DNA from: Paenibacillus harenae
Lineage (GTDB): Bacteria; Bacillota; Bacilli; Paenibacillales; Paenibacillaceae
Length of the DNA stretch: 64,000 bases
Direction of reading: 5' to 3'
Assembly: GCF_030812415.1 (NCBI RefSeq)
Contig: NZ_JAUSST010000004.1
Location: 248,001-312,000, forward strand
The notes under the pieces were generated by a model. It saw only the letters and a list, made by a program, of their open reading frames with translations. It made no database searches and had not been told where the DNA came from. A program made the translations under genes and the position numbers. Of this stretch, positions 51,466 through 61,050 are shown piece after piece. Every line of letters begins with the position of its first letter. Within the stretch, counting starts at the first letter, position 1.

Positions 51466-51477
51466 GGAGAGCTAACA

Positions 51478-52032
51478 ATGAGCGAGGAAGTTATTTGTCC
51501 GTGGTGTTTAACCGAGATTACATGGGATCCGGAATTCGGTCCGGAAAAGCATTGTCCGCATTGCGGCAACGAGCTGAGCAGCTACCGTACGGTTGAGCTT
51601 GGCGGTGACGCAGGAGAAGAGACGGACGAAGAGGAGCAGGGCAATCCCGGCCAATGGCAGGAAGATGAAGAAGAGGATTACGAATCGGATGGACATGATC
51701 TTGGCCACAAGCGCTGGTTGGCTGAAGGCGAAGGCTACAGGAACGCGGACCGCTCATCGCTTGCGCTGGAGAATACGCTTCAACGCATTACCGATGAACA
51801 GGATGAAGTACCGGAATGTCCGGCATGCAGGGAATTTATGCTTGAGGCCGGCACCCAATCAATCGGCGGGGAGCAATACAAACCGACGGTTTCTCCGGTG
51901 CTTGGACAGCCTGCGTTGCCTGCTCCGCTTGAGCTCGTTTGGTATGTGTGCCCTTCATGCTTCCATACGTCATCGACGCTTAGCCCGTCCAATCGACAGC
52001 TGCTTCTTAAGCGGCTCGCTAAGCCGGAATAA
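51478..52032 (+). CDS. Zinc-ribbon protein with acidic linker
   Basis: 184 residues. The N-terminus has CPWC and CPHCGNEL, the C-terminal half CPACREFM and CPSCFHTSS, each pair likely to bind Zn. Between them lies a very acidic stretch (EETDEEEQGNPGQWQEDEEE) and a Tyr/Asp-rich linker. No enzyme motif. Such proteins are usually adaptors or nucleic-acid binding. It is preceded by TAAGGAGAGCT and sits between a membrane micro-ORF and an MFS gene. Confidence 0.75.
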   Translation: MSEEVICPWCLTEITWDPEFGPEKHCPHCGNELSSYRTVELGGDAGEETDEEEQGNPGQWQEDEEEDYESDGHDLGHKRWLAEGEGYRNADRSSLALENTLQRITDEQDEVPECPACREFMLEAGTQSIGGEQYKPTVSPVLGQPALPAPLELVWYVCPSCFHTSSTLSPSNRQLLLKRLAKPE

Positions 52033-52122
52033 ACAATGGCAAATATGGACGGGCATGCGGCCAGCGCATTAAGGGAATGTTACAAAACGTAATTCTGACG
52101 CCGATATGCGGGAGGAATCGTT

Positions 52123-53325
52123 TTGGCCAAATCATTGGATCGTCAAGCCGCGCTGCTCTTAATCGTGCAGGCGCTGTTTGGCATCGCTAACGCACTGTCG
52201 GGAACGTTCGTGCCCGTCTATCTATGGAAGGCAACCGGATCGTATATGATGATCGGCTGGTTCGCTTTAGGACAATACGTGGTCAGCTGGTTAACGTTCT
52301 GGGTAGCGGGAAAGTGGGTCAAGGAGCATAACAAAATGAACAGCTTAAGGCTCGGCATCTTCATGTCGGGCATCTTCTATAGCGCTGTTCTATTGCTTGG
52401 CACGGAGGCCAAATCCTATATCGTTCCACTCGGCATGTTAAGCGGCATGGCGCTCGGCCTGTTCTGGGTTGCCTTCAACGTCGTCTACTTCGAAGTAACG
52501 GATCCCGATAATCGCGACCGATTCAACGGCTGGGCGGGGCTTCTTGGCTCAGCGGCGGGCATTTTCGCCCCTTGGGTGTCGGGTTTTTTGATTACGAGGA
52601 TGAAGGATGAGCAGGGCTACCGGCTTATTTTCACCATTTCCTTAGTCATATTCGCAATTGGCGTCGTTCTAAGCTTCTGGCTGAAGAAGAGACACGGGCA
52701 AGGCACGTACAACTGGAAGCATGGCATTCAGCAACTAATGATCAAAGGGAATCCATGGCGGCGGATGCTCCCCGCGATTGCGGCGCAAGGCGTCCGCGAG
52801 GGCGTATTCATGTTTCTCGTGGGTCTTACGGTCTATATCGCTACGAATACCGAGAGCAAGCTCGGAACGTATTCCCTTATTACATCCTTGGTTGCGTTGA
52901 TCAGCTTCTGGATTATCGGCAAGAAGCTAGGCAAGAAAAACCACAAGGTAGCGATGCTCATCGGTGCGGTTATGATTGCTGCAGTCATATTGCCTCTATT
53001 CTGGAAAGTGTCCTTTATGACGCTGCTCTTGTTCGGGATCGGTACGTCGTTGTTTATGCCGCTGTACATTATACCGATGACGACGCGCGTCTACGACTTG
53101 ATCGGTCAATCCGAAGAGAGCGCGCGCGAGCGCGAGGAATTTGTTGTGCTGAGGGAAGCAGGGCTTGTTATCGGCCGCTTGATCGGATTGTCGATGTATT
53201 TGATCGTACTGCCGTTTAACGATTCCCCAAGAGCGATTACATGGCTGATGTTCGGGGTCGGCGTCGTGCCGATTGCAGGCTGGTGGTTTATGCGGCCGTT
53301 CCTGAAAAGCGGGAAAACAACTTAA
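52123..53325 (+). CDS. Major facilitator superfamily transporter
   Basis: 400 residues with twelve membrane helices in two six-helix halves around a central loop (KKRHGQGTYNWKHGIQQLM). TTG start with GGAGGAATCG before it. The motif VYFEVTDPDNRDRFNGWAGL after helix 4 replaces the usual motif A. The substrate cannot be inferred; relatives in Paenibacillus are annotated only as MFS. Followed by cysK after 59 bp. Confidence 0.85.
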   Translation: MAKSLDRQAALLLIVQALFGIANALSGTFVPVYLWKATGSYMMIGWFALGQYVVSWLTFWVAGKWVKEHNKMNSLRLGIFMSGIFYSAVLLLGTEAKSYIVPLGMLSGMALGLFWVAFNVVYFEVTDPDNRDRFNGWAGLLGSAAGIFAPWVSGFLITRMKDEQGYRLIFTISLVIFAIGVVLSFWLKKRHGQGTYNWKHGIQQLMIKGNPWRRMLPAIAAQGVREGVFMFLVGLTVYIATNTESKLGTYSLITSLVALISFWIIGKKLGKKNHKVAMLIGAVMIAAVILPLFWKVSFMTLLLFGIGTSLFMPLYIIPMTTRVYDLIGQSEESAREREEFVVLREAGLVIGRLIGLSMYLIVLPFNDSPRAITWLMFGVGVVPIAGWWFMRPFLKSGKTT

Positions 53326-53384
53326 TCAATCAACCTTTGCGTTCAACAATCATGATAGGCCATCTGCGGGGGAGGAGCAAACGA

Positions 53385-54302
53385 ATGCCAAGAGTCGTAT
53401 CGAATATTACGGAATTAATCGGAAATACGCCTGTCGTAGCGCTGCGGAGATTGGCCTTGGAAGGAAGCGCGGAAGTATGCGTGAAGCTGGAGCGGTTCAA
53501 TCCGAGCGGCAGCGTGAAGGATCGGGCAGCCTTCTCGTTAGTCGAGGATGCGGAGCATCGCAAGCTGATTAAGCCGGGCAATACGATCATCGAGCCGACT
53601 AGCGGCAATACCGGTATTGGACTCGCCATGATCGCAGCCGCGCGGGGATACAAGCTCATCCTGGTTATGCCGGACAATATGAGCGTGGAGAGAATAAAGA
53701 TGCTCCAGGCTTATGGGGCGCAGGTCGTGCTGACACCCGCAGCGGAGCGGATGCCTGGCGCGATTCGCAAGGCGGAGGAGTTGCATGCCGGATTGCCGGG
53801 CAGCTACATACCGAATCAATTCGAGAACAAAGCGAATCCGGATGCCCACCGTCGATCGACGGCGATCGAGATTATGGAGCAGACCGAAGGACGGCTCGAC
53901 GCCTTCGTCGCCACGGCCGGAACGGGCGGCACGATAACGGGAACGGGCGAGACGCTGAAGGCGCTTCTGCCGAATCTGCATGTCGCCGTCGTTGAGCCGC
54001 AAGGCTCTCCGGTGCTCTCCGGCGGCATGCCCGGCCCGCATAAGCTGGTGGGCACAAGTCCTGGCTTCGTGCCTAGTATCCTTAACACGTCCGTCTATGA
54101 TGAGATTATCCAAGTATCCGATGACGATGCGTTATCTACGATACGCAAGCTTGCCGCGAGCGAGGGCTTGCTTGTTGGTCCGTCCGCAGGCGCTTCCGTA
54201 TGGGCGGCCATGCAGGTAGCCAAGACGCTTGGACCTGGCAAGCGCGTGCTGTGCATTGCGCCGGATACGGGCGAGAGATATTTGAGCATGGGCATTTTCT
54301 AA
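53385..54302 (+). CDS. cysK: Cysteine synthase A (O-acetylserine sulfhydrylase)
   Basis: 305 residues. The PLP lysine is in NPSGSVKDRAAF (Lys45), followed by PTSGNTGIGLAM, the phosphate-binding GTGGTITGTGE and PSAGASVWAAMQ. It converts O-acetylserine and sulfide to cysteine. The length fits CysK, and no regulatory CBS domain is present, arguing against cystathionine beta-synthase. GGGGGAGGAG precedes the ATG. A longer frame starting in the MFS gene is not supported. A duplicated TCTTGTATCGTTA (54308-54333) follows the stop. Confidence 0.9.
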   Translation: MPRVVSNITELIGNTPVVALRRLALEGSAEVCVKLERFNPSGSVKDRAAFSLVEDAEHRKLIKPGNTIIEPTSGNTGIGLAMIAAARGYKLILVMPDNMSVERIKMLQAYGAQVVLTPAAERMPGAIRKAEELHAGLPGSYIPNQFENKANPDAHRRSTAIEIMEQTEGRLDAFVATAGTGGTITGTGETLKALLPNLHVAVVEPQGSPVLSGGMPGPHKLVGTSPGFVPSILNTSVYDEIIQVSDDDALSTIRKLAASEGLLVGPSAGASVWAAMQVAKTLGPGKRVLCIAPDTGERYLSMGIF

Positions 54303-54339
54303 AATAGATCTTGTATCGTTATCTTGTATCGTTATATCG

Positions 54340-55410
54340 TCACTTCCACTGCAGCAGCGCCTCCCGAAGCATTTCCCGGCGGTCATCGATGTAGGTGCGT
54401 ATGAATGCAGGCTCCGCCAGGAAACTGTCGTAGCTCGCCTTGCGCGTATAATCGTTTCGGATAGCAGGCGTCAGGCGCCGATGCATGCGGTCGATAAGAG
54501 GATCTAGCTTCTCGTGCGTAAACTCTTCGGCGATCAACCTTTTCATAATGGCTGCATAGCTGCTGCGGCAGCTGTTGATTGTAAATAATTTCTCGGTCAG
54601 CGTATTATAGCCTTCCAGCCGTACAAGATTGTTGCCGCATACACGGCCATAGCAATTTCTCCCCCAGGTTCCCTCGTAATCCCACGGAATAATCCGATAC
54701 CGCTTGCTCGCAGCACGTTCGTAAAGGGCATAATTTTGATCGAACCCGTCGAAATTGCCCGTTAATACAGCCCCCGCCAGCCAGAGCAAGTATTGCTTGA
54801 TGTCCAGGCGGTGCGCAATGAAGGAGGATAACTCTTTTCCCGACAACCCATTCAAATGGCGTATGAACGAGACAAGCCGCTTCTTCGTATCCCCTTTATC
54901 AATAACGAGCTCGTAGCCGTTAAACAGCGACGTTTTGCTCGCTTTGCTGTCCGGATCAATAAGACTGAAGTCCGCGTTGTCGTGCACGGCATAGATTAGC
55001 GAGCGATAACCAATTCCCCTTTTACGGAAAAAATGATCATTAACCGCCTCAATCTCCAAATAGACGCCTTCTTGAACTCCATTTATGCTTAGCCAAATCG
55101 GATTCGTTATCGGAGCCGGTACATGAATTTGGTTGAAAAAAGCGAATGACAGCGCATTGCGCATCATTGACGGATCGTCGTACTCGGCGTTCCAGTGATA
55201 AGTCATGCCGTTATCCAGACGAATTTCGAACGATTTTTTCGGATAATTGCGCGTGTGGCCGCCTCTGATTCCGATTAATGCAGTATGGAACTTATCGCCG
55301 ATCTTCAGCTTGGCATGCTTGAACGACTTGCTCCATCCGTCACGCCGCAGCTCGTGAAGATCGGATTCGTTCATCGTGATTGAACGGACAGGCATTGTTT
55401 CTGTGAGCAC
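54340..55410 (-). CDS. CotH-type (spore coat) protein kinase
   Basis: 356 residues. GIRGGHTRNYPKKSFEIRLD, FDQNYALYE, IPWDYEGTWGR and the N/D pairs match the CotH family, atypical kinases that phosphorylate coat proteins such as CotB/CotG in Bacillus. YPKKSF carries the ATP lysine and IPWDYEGTWG the metal Asp. Close to coat and germination genes, so a coat-assembly role is likely. Start GTG 55410, or ATG 55395; ribosome site is weak. Faces the coat-like gene at 55635. Confidence 0.85.
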   Translation of the reverse strand: MLTETMPVRSITMNESDLHELRRDGWSKSFKHAKLKIGDKFHTALIGIRGGHTRNYPKKSFEIRLDNGMTYHWNAEYDDPSMMRNALSFAFFNQIHVPAPITNPIWLSINGVQEGVYLEIEAVNDHFFRKRGIGYRSLIYAVHDNADFSLIDPDSKASKTSLFNGYELVIDKGDTKKRLVSFIRHLNGLSGKELSSFIAHRLDIKQYLLWLAGAVLTGNFDGFDQNYALYERAASKRYRIIPWDYEGTWGRNCYGRVCGNNLVRLEGYNTLTEKLFTINSCRSSYAAIMKRLIAEEFTHEKLDPLIDRMHRRLTPAIRNDYTRKASYDSFLAEPAFIRTYIDDRREMLREALLQWK

Positions 55411-55634
55411 GCAATCAGCCCCCGGACCAAGAATGATGCCGCTTCCGGATATCGGCTAGGCATCTGTACGTATTACCATATTCAGCGGCGTACGGTCAGG
55501 TCACTGCGTTCGGAAGCCAGGTCCCGAATCTATGAATGAATTCAATAAATAGATAGCAATCTAGTACCTCTCGCAATCGTAAATCATATAACTATAGTAA
55601 CCTGTAATTTCGGGCAATAAAGGAGGTTGTTCGC

Positions 55635-56300
55635 TTGAAAAACCGTCAACCGCTGCTAGGCCAAAACGTCGAGCTAGTAATTTCAGGAAAACCGGAGCTC
55701 ATTCGAGGGAAAGTAGTGGAGCTTGGACAAGATATTTTAGCGCTGTATACGGGAACGCAATTTATGTACATCCCTCTCATTCATATGGAACAAATGCGAG
55801 TCTTCCAAATGGACAATGATCGTGCGATCATTCCGGATTTGCCGTTCGAGCCGTATAACGAGCCGATATCCTATCGTAAAATATTGATGAATTCGAAGGG
55901 TATGTTCTCGGAAATCTATATAACGGGCAACCAATCGATTCACGGATATGTGACAACCGTCATGAATGATTTTTTCGTATTTTATACGCCGGTCTACCAT
56001 ACGGTAATCGTCTCGCTCCAGCATCTTAAATATTTGATTCCTTATGAGCCGCATGTGACGCCATACTCGCTGACGCCTGCACAATTCCCGCTTAAGCCTT
56101 CCCCGCTCACACTTGCCCGCACCTTCGATCAGCAGCTTCGCAAGCTGATAGGCGAGTTCGTCGTGCTTGACTTAGGAGACAATCCGAATAAAACCGGCAT
56201 TCTAAAAAACATGGAGCAAAACATGATCGAGCTGGCAACGGCAAACGGTGACGCGATGTTTCTGCATTTTGACCATGTGAAATCTATCCATCTTCCGTAA
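55635..56300 (+). CDS. DUF2642-like spore-coat-associated protein (two Lsm-like repeats)
   Basis: 221 residues. Two similar halves each open with a G-x-x-V-x-L pattern (LLGQNVELVISGKPELIRGK; LIGEFVVLDLGDNPNKTGIL), as in DUF2642 and related Bacillales coat proteins. The second half of each contains MQRV-like hydrophobic strands. No signal peptide. TTG start with AAGGAGG 8 nt upstream. Between CotH and gerBAC genes, which supports a spore role, but no direct function is known. Confidence 0.55.
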   Translation: MKNRQPLLGQNVELVISGKPELIRGKVVELGQDILALYTGTQFMYIPLIHMEQMRVFQMDNDRAIIPDLPFEPYNEPISYRKILMNSKGMFSEIYITGNQSIHGYVTTVMNDFFVFYTPVYHTVIVSLQHLKYLIPYEPHVTPYSLTPAQFPLKPSPLTLARTFDQQLRKLIGEFVVLDLGDNPNKTGILKNMEQNMIELATANGDAMFLHFDHVKSIHLP

Positions 56301-56306
56301 CGGATG

Positions 56307-56354
56307 AGACTGCGTTGATAGCTGCCGCGGCAGCTTGGCGACAGTCTATTTTTT
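56307..56354 (+). terminator. Intrinsic terminator before the ger operon
   Basis: AGACTG and CAGTCT form the outer stem, with TGCCGCGGCA inside, followed by ATTTTTTAT. Confidence 0.75.
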
Positions 56355-56435
56355 ATGCGTATGACGAGTTGACGACAGCGATGCATTGAAACGACTTTTT
56401 GGGGAATCATTTGCTTGTAAGGAAGTGAATGACAA

Positions 56436-57551
56436 ATGACGACAAAAACATTCGGCGTATGGCCGGCTATATTTATATTCTGTTTATCGGTAGGTCTCGC
56501 AAATCATGTGCTGATCATTCCTTTCCTGCTAAATGCGGCAAAACGCGACGCATGGATGTGCGTACTGATAGCCCTTATCGCTTCGTTGCCATGGATAGCG
56601 TTTCCTTTGTACGGCTTGCTCAAAAAAATGAACAAAGAGCCGATAGACGATTGGCTGAAGCGGAGGATGCCTGCTCTCCTTGCCAACACGCTTATCGGGT
56701 TATTTTTGCTCTTGCTCGTGATTACCTGCTATGAGACGCTCATTATTACGGCCTCGTGGACGGCAACGACCTACTTGCCGAGGACTCCGCCGATGGTCGT
56801 ATGCGGCGTGTTGTTGGTGTTAGGCATCTATGCCGCATCGTCGAACCTTCGGACGATCGCTTATGTCAGTTGCGTGCTGCTGCCGCTTGTCGTCTTATTA
56901 GGCGATTTCGTCATGTCGGCCAATATGCCCCACAAGGATTACCATTACATGCTGCCGATACTGGAAAACGGATTTTCGCCCGTTCTGAAGGGAGCCTTCT
57001 ATTCGTTTACGGCAACATGCGAGCTTTTTGCGCTATTGTTCATTCAGCATCATATCAAGGGGAATCTGAGACGATGGCATCTCGTCGTTCTAGCGCTTGG
57101 GCTCGCTCTGCTTACGTTCGGACCGCTCACGGCCGCTCTCTCAGAGTTCGGTCCTGTGGAAGCGGCCAAGATGCGGTTTCCCGCATTCGCGCAATGGAGA
57201 ATCGTATCGGTCGGCCGCTATTTCGAGCATGTCGACTTCTTCGCGATCTTCCAATGGTTGTCAGGCGCGCTGATCCGGATATCGCTAACGCTGTACATAT
57301 TCGTTGAATTCGGCCCGTTCAGGCGATTGAAGCATAAGTGGATCGCTCCGGTCGTCACCGGATCTGTTTTCATGGTAGCGGCGCATTTTTCGTTAAGAGA
57401 TATGTTGGAATTCAATGTCGTCTTGCAAAATTATTTCTTGTTCGCTGGCGTCGGTATTGCTCTTGTCGTTCTGCTTCTATGGTTCATGTCTTTCTTGAAG
57501 CCCAGGGGCAATAAAAGGGAGCCGGCTGCGAAGGAGGAGCGGCTAGGATGA
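56436..57551 (+). CDS. Spore germination permease, GerAB family
   Basis: 371 residues, about ten membrane helices, APC-type permease fold. Helix 1 region FIFCLSVGLANHVLIIPFLL is conserved in the family. GerB subunits carry the germinant-binding site in the spore inner membrane. AAGGAAGTG lies before the ATG. It overlaps the GerA gene by 4 bp (ATGA). Gene order is B-A-C, not A-B-C. Confidence 0.92.
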   Translation: MTTKTFGVWPAIFIFCLSVGLANHVLIIPFLLNAAKRDAWMCVLIALIASLPWIAFPLYGLLKKMNKEPIDDWLKRRMPALLANTLIGLFLLLLVITCYETLIITASWTATTYLPRTPPMVVCGVLLVLGIYAASSNLRTIAYVSCVLLPLVVLLGDFVMSANMPHKDYHYMLPILENGFSPVLKGAFYSFTATCELFALLFIQHHIKGNLRRWHLVVLALGLALLTFGPLTAALSEFGPVEAAKMRFPAFAQWRIVSVGRYFEHVDFFAIFQWLSGALIRISLTLYIFVEFGPFRRLKHKWIAPVVTGSVFMVAAHFSLRDMLEFNVVLQNYFLFAGVGIALVVLLLWFMSFLKPRGNKREPAAKEERLG

Positions 57552-59023
57552 ATGAAAACGAGAGGGAATCGGGAGAATCGCACGGCCGAGAAAGCAAGCC
57601 GTCCATCACGCATGAGCAATTCCGGGAAAGCATCGGGAAATGCAACGATATCGTAGAGCATAGCGTGATGATAAGCGACAGCGATTCGCGTTATGTCACG
57701 CTGTTCTATTGCGACGGCATGATCGATCATCAGCAAATGCAGCTTGGGCTTCTTCCGCAGTTAGACAACTGGGCGAAATATATTTTCTCGCGGGCGGTAG
57801 TGCATGAGCATCCAATCGACAAGAAAAGCGCTTTGTTCAGCAAAATCGATACGGACGAAGGTACGGAAGATTTGTACGCTTTTCTGTTCTCCGGCAGCGT
57901 TATTCTGTTGTTCGATGGGTTGCATGAATTCTACGAATACAACATCGGAAGCCAGCCAGGCAGGACGCCGGAGGAGTCCACGATGGAACTGTCGCTCAAA
58001 GGGCCGCGCGACGGCTTCGTCGAGCAATTGTCCACGAACGTGGCGCTCGTCCGCAAGCGATTGCGGACCCCCCATATGCATGTGCAATATATGCGAATCG
58101 GGACGGAGTCGCAAACCGAGGTGGCCATCGTCTATATGGCGGACAAGGCAAAACCGATGCTGATCGACGAGACGATCGCGAGGCTTGAGAACATCCGGAT
58201 TCCGTCGCTGAACGGCGGAGGGCATCTGGAAGAGCTGATCTCGGACCGCCCGTTCTCCTTCTTCCCGTTGGTCGATTATATCGGTCGGCCCGATTATGTC
58301 GTGCAATCGATAATGAACGGGAGAGTGGCGGTGCTTGTCGACGGTTCGCCTTCGGCCGTTATTGCGCCGGGCAACTTCCTGCTGCTCATCAAATCGCCCG
58401 AGGATATGCATCTTCCGTATTATTTCGTAATGCTTGAGCGGCTGCTGCGCCTGGTCGGGCTTGCGCTCTCCATGTGCTTGCCCGGATTCTGGATTGCGCT
58501 TTGCTCGTTCAACACCGATCAGATTCCGTTCCAGCTGCTTGCCACGGTTACGATCTCTCGCATGGGCCTGCCGCTGTCCTCGACAATGGAAATGTTTCTC
58601 ATGCTTACGATGTTCGAACTGTTCCGCGAGGCAGGCGTAAGGCTGCCGAGGCCGGTCGGCCAGACGGTATCCGTCGTCGGCGGACTGATCGTCGGGGACG
58701 CCGCAATCCGGGCAGGCTTGACGTCGCCAACGATGCTCGTCGTGGCTGCGGTAACGGCGGTATCGACGTTTACTCTCGTTAACCAATCGCTTGGAGGTAC
58801 GGTGAGCCTCATCCGGTATTTGATACTTATCCTTGCGTCGACCCTAGGAATGTTCGGCTTCATGGTAGGAACATTAGCCGTCATTATCTATCTCTGCTCG
58901 CTAGAGTCGTTCGGCATGTCCTACCTAGCGCCAATCGCGCCTCCGCAGTTCAGAAAATGGTTTACGGCGCTCTTCCAGCTGCCGTGGAAAGTGAGGAGCA
59001 GCGAGAGGAGGGATAGGCGATGA
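57548..59023 (+). CDS. Spore germination protein, GerAA family
   Basis: 491 residues. A soluble N-terminal half (about 1-285; VTLFYCDGMIDHQQMQLGLL, PGRTPEESTMELSLKGPRDG-like; here EESTMELSLKGPRDGFVEQL) is followed by five or so membrane helices (LVGLALSMCLPGFWIALCSF, ... ). Pentameric GerA subunits form the ion channel of the germinant receptor. It overlaps both neighbours by 4 bp. Confidence 0.95.
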   Translation: MNENERESGESHGRESKPSITHEQFRESIGKCNDIVEHSVMISDSDSRYVTLFYCDGMIDHQQMQLGLLPQLDNWAKYIFSRAVVHEHPIDKKSALFSKIDTDEGTEDLYAFLFSGSVILLFDGLHEFYEYNIGSQPGRTPEESTMELSLKGPRDGFVEQLSTNVALVRKRLRTPHMHVQYMRIGTESQTEVAIVYMADKAKPMLIDETIARLENIRIPSLNGGGHLEELISDRPFSFFPLVDYIGRPDYVVQSIMNGRVAVLVDGSPSAVIAPGNFLLLIKSPEDMHLPYYFVMLERLLRLVGLALSMCLPGFWIALCSFNTDQIPFQLLATVTISRMGLPLSSTMEMFLMLTMFELFREAGVRLPRPVGQTVSVVGGLIVGDAAIRAGLTSPTMLVVAAVTAVSTFTLVNQSLGGTVSLIRYLILILASTLGMFGFMVGTLAVIIYLCSLESFGMSYLAPIAPPQFRKWFTALFQLPWKVRSSERRDRR

Positions 59024-60189
59024 AGAACCATTCCGTTAGCAGATCTGCCAGGACCGTTTTGGCGTGCTGCTTGCTGTTATCCGCCATGCTGCTGCAGGGC
59101 TGTTGGGATGAAGTGAACCTGCAGGACCAGACCTATGTTTCATCGCTTGGCGTGGAGCTGAAGGACGGTAAGTTCCAGCTTTACGCGCAGATGATTAAGT
59201 TCGCCGGCGTTGCCAAAGTAGAGGGAAGCTCATCGCCGGTCGGGAACCAAGTTTGGATCGGCAAAGGGACGGGCAGCACGGTGCTTCTGGCGATTAACCA
59301 TTTGAAAAAAGGTTCGCAGTCCGAAATCAACCTTGAGCATTTGAAGTCGATCGTCGTGCACGAGAGCGCAATGAGCCGTTTGTCAGATATAATGGACGGT
59401 TTGAATAGACTGCGTGCATCGCGATATACATCGCTTGTGTTCGGAACGAAGTCAGATATCGTGGAAATATTTACGGCGGAAGCGCTGTTCGAACAATCGC
59501 CCTTGAACACGATGCTGTTTTTGCCCAAGGTGCAGGAGATTCAGCGGAGCTTCATAGGGCCTTTTCCGATGAAACAAGCCGTGCAGATGCTCAAGGAACC
59601 GGGCATGACGACGCCGGTCCCGGTTATCGGTATGAACGGCTCGGACTGGCTGAAGGGGAAGAAAGCGCTTCAGGTGCAAGAGATAGACGGAATTTTCGTA
59701 TTAAAGAAAAGCAAGTATATCGGATTTCTTACCGAGAAGGAAGCGTCCGGTCTGCGCTGGCTCAATCCGAATTTTAGTTTATTTATGGTGGAGGCGAAGG
59801 GAGCGCGAGGCAAGGCGACCATTGCCATACGAGGGGCGAGCCACAAGCTAACGGCGACGCATGGCCAAGGCAGCGGGGACCCTGTCTTTAAGCTTTCGGT
59901 TCAATTGAACGGCAGTGTCGTCGAGCAGGATCAGCCGATCAACAAGGAGGAAATCGTTAATTCTATCGCTGCCTCGATCAAGGAGGATCTGGAGCGAACG
60001 TATGCGACCGGACGGGAAAAAGGGATGGATCTGTATCAGCTCGAGCATCACATGTACCGTTATCATAATGCCGAATGGAAGAAGAAGATGGCTGGGGGAG
60101 ACTGGGTTCCGCGGCTGGATCAGTTGAAGATCGACGTGAAATTCAAATTGATCCATTCCGGGAAATTTGATCTCGGGGAAGGTACATAA
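59020..60189 (+). CDS. Spore germination lipoprotein, Ger(x)C family
   Basis: 389 residues. Signal peptide with lipobox LLQGC, then GCWDEVNLQDQTYVSSLGVE typical of GerC (CWDxxEL). Three alpha/beta domains follow. The lipoprotein tethers the receptor at the outer face of the spore inner membrane. Overlaps gerA by 4 bp; no terminator directly follows. Confidence 0.95.
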   Translation: MKNHSVSRSARTVLACCLLLSAMLLQGCWDEVNLQDQTYVSSLGVELKDGKFQLYAQMIKFAGVAKVEGSSSPVGNQVWIGKGTGSTVLLAINHLKKGSQSEINLEHLKSIVVHESAMSRLSDIMDGLNRLRASRYTSLVFGTKSDIVEIFTAEALFEQSPLNTMLFLPKVQEIQRSFIGPFPMKQAVQMLKEPGMTTPVPVIGMNGSDWLKGKKALQVQEIDGIFVLKKSKYIGFLTEKEASGLRWLNPNFSLFMVEAKGARGKATIAIRGASHKLTATHGQGSGDPVFKLSVQLNGSVVEQDQPINKEEIVNSIAASIKEDLERTYATGREKGMDLYQLEHHMYRYHNAEWKKKMAGGDWVPRLDQLKIDVKFKLIHSGKFDLGEGT

Positions 60190-60265
60190 AGGAAGTGGCT
60201 GCTGCCCATAATACGTTTGGAACTATGGAAAGTCCAATTCAGAGGATCTAAGAAGGAGTGGGATC

Positions 60266-60490
60266 ATGATTCAACCAATGACCGCCAAAGAGCTTGAATA
60301 CGTTGCGGATTCGATGTCGAACGAGGATTTGCTCATGAAGCAAAATGCCCAGGTTGCTGCAATGGCAACCAATCAAGCGCTGCGCAGCCTATGCTCGCAA
60401 ATGATTCAGACGCATCAGCAGCACTACGATTCGCTATTGCATGCGATCTCGCATCATCAGCAAACCGCTCCGACGCAGCCGCAACAATAA
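60266..60490 (+). CDS. Small coat-type protein (CotF-like partner, 74 aa)
   Basis: A helical, Gln/His-rich protein (MTAKELEYVADSMSNEDLLM, then HQQHYDSLLHAISHHQQ). Resembles the short N-part of CotF-like coat proteins that occur in pairs in Bacillales. AGAAGGAGTGGGATC precedes the ATG, and a larger CotF-type gene follows after 42 bp. Confidence 0.7.
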   Translation: MIQPMTAKELEYVADSMSNEDLLMKQNAQVAAMATNQALRSLCSQMIQTHQQHYDSLLHAISHHQQTAPTQPQQ

Positions 60491-60532
60491 TTCATTATTA
60501 CGCTACAAAAACTTTTAGGAGGACTAGAGACT

Positions 60533-60925
60533 ATGTATCAACAGCAAAATCAACCGTTTCTTTCAGACGAAGACTTGGCTTATACGGTATTATGCGATCT
60601 GAAGCGGGTTGTGCGCGAGTATGCGACGGCAGCGACGGAAGCGTCTTGCCCGGACATTCGGGAGCTGTTCACGAAGCTGACGAACAGCACGTTAACGATG
60701 CAAGGCCAGTTGTTCCAAGCTATGCAGCAGGCTAATATGTACAATACGGCTTCGCCGGCTCTTCGCCAGGAGTTGGATAAGCAGATGAAGCAATACCAGC
60801 AGACGAAGCAAAAGACGCAGCAGTTCCTGCAGCAAAAGACGGGCGGTCAAATGTCGCAATCGATGTACACGCCATCCGTTCATCAAAGCCAATCGAACCA
60901 ATTCCAGCAACCGAATTATCAATAA
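60533..60925 (+). CDS. CotF-family spore coat protein
   Basis: 130 residues. LSDEDLAYTVLCDLKRVVRE and FTKLTNSTLTMQGQLFQAMQ are the CotF helices, followed by a Gln-rich coil and a low-complexity tail. Part of the outer spore layers. TTAGGAGGACTAG lies 9 nt before the ATG. A terminator follows. Confidence 0.9.
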   Translation: MYQQQNQPFLSDEDLAYTVLCDLKRVVREYATAATEASCPDIRELFTKLTNSTLTMQGQLFQAMQQANMYNTASPALRQELDKQMKQYQQTKQKTQQFLQQKTGGQMSQSMYTPSVHQSQSNQFQQPNYQ

Positions 60926-60950
60926 ACGGCGGCAATATGTCGCATTTTGC

Positions 60951-60979
60951 AAAGACCCTTCGGGGTCTTTCGTTTTTTT
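60951..60979 (+). terminator. Intrinsic terminator of the coat-protein operon
   Basis: AAAGACCC-TTCG-GGGTCTTT with a run of seven Ts ending at 60979. Confidence 0.95.
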
Positions 60980-60981
60980 CT

Positions 60982-61010
60982 TTGCAGGAAGCCCCGATTC
61001 GTTGTAAAAT
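60982..61010 (+). promoter_or_regulatory. Sigma-A promoter of the Lrp gene
   Basis: TTGCAG, 17 bp, TAAAAT (5/6), 40 bp upstream of the ATG. Confidence 0.6.
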
Positions 61011-61050
61011 ATTTTTTATATAACCGCACGCGTGCTGGAAGGAGTTAACG

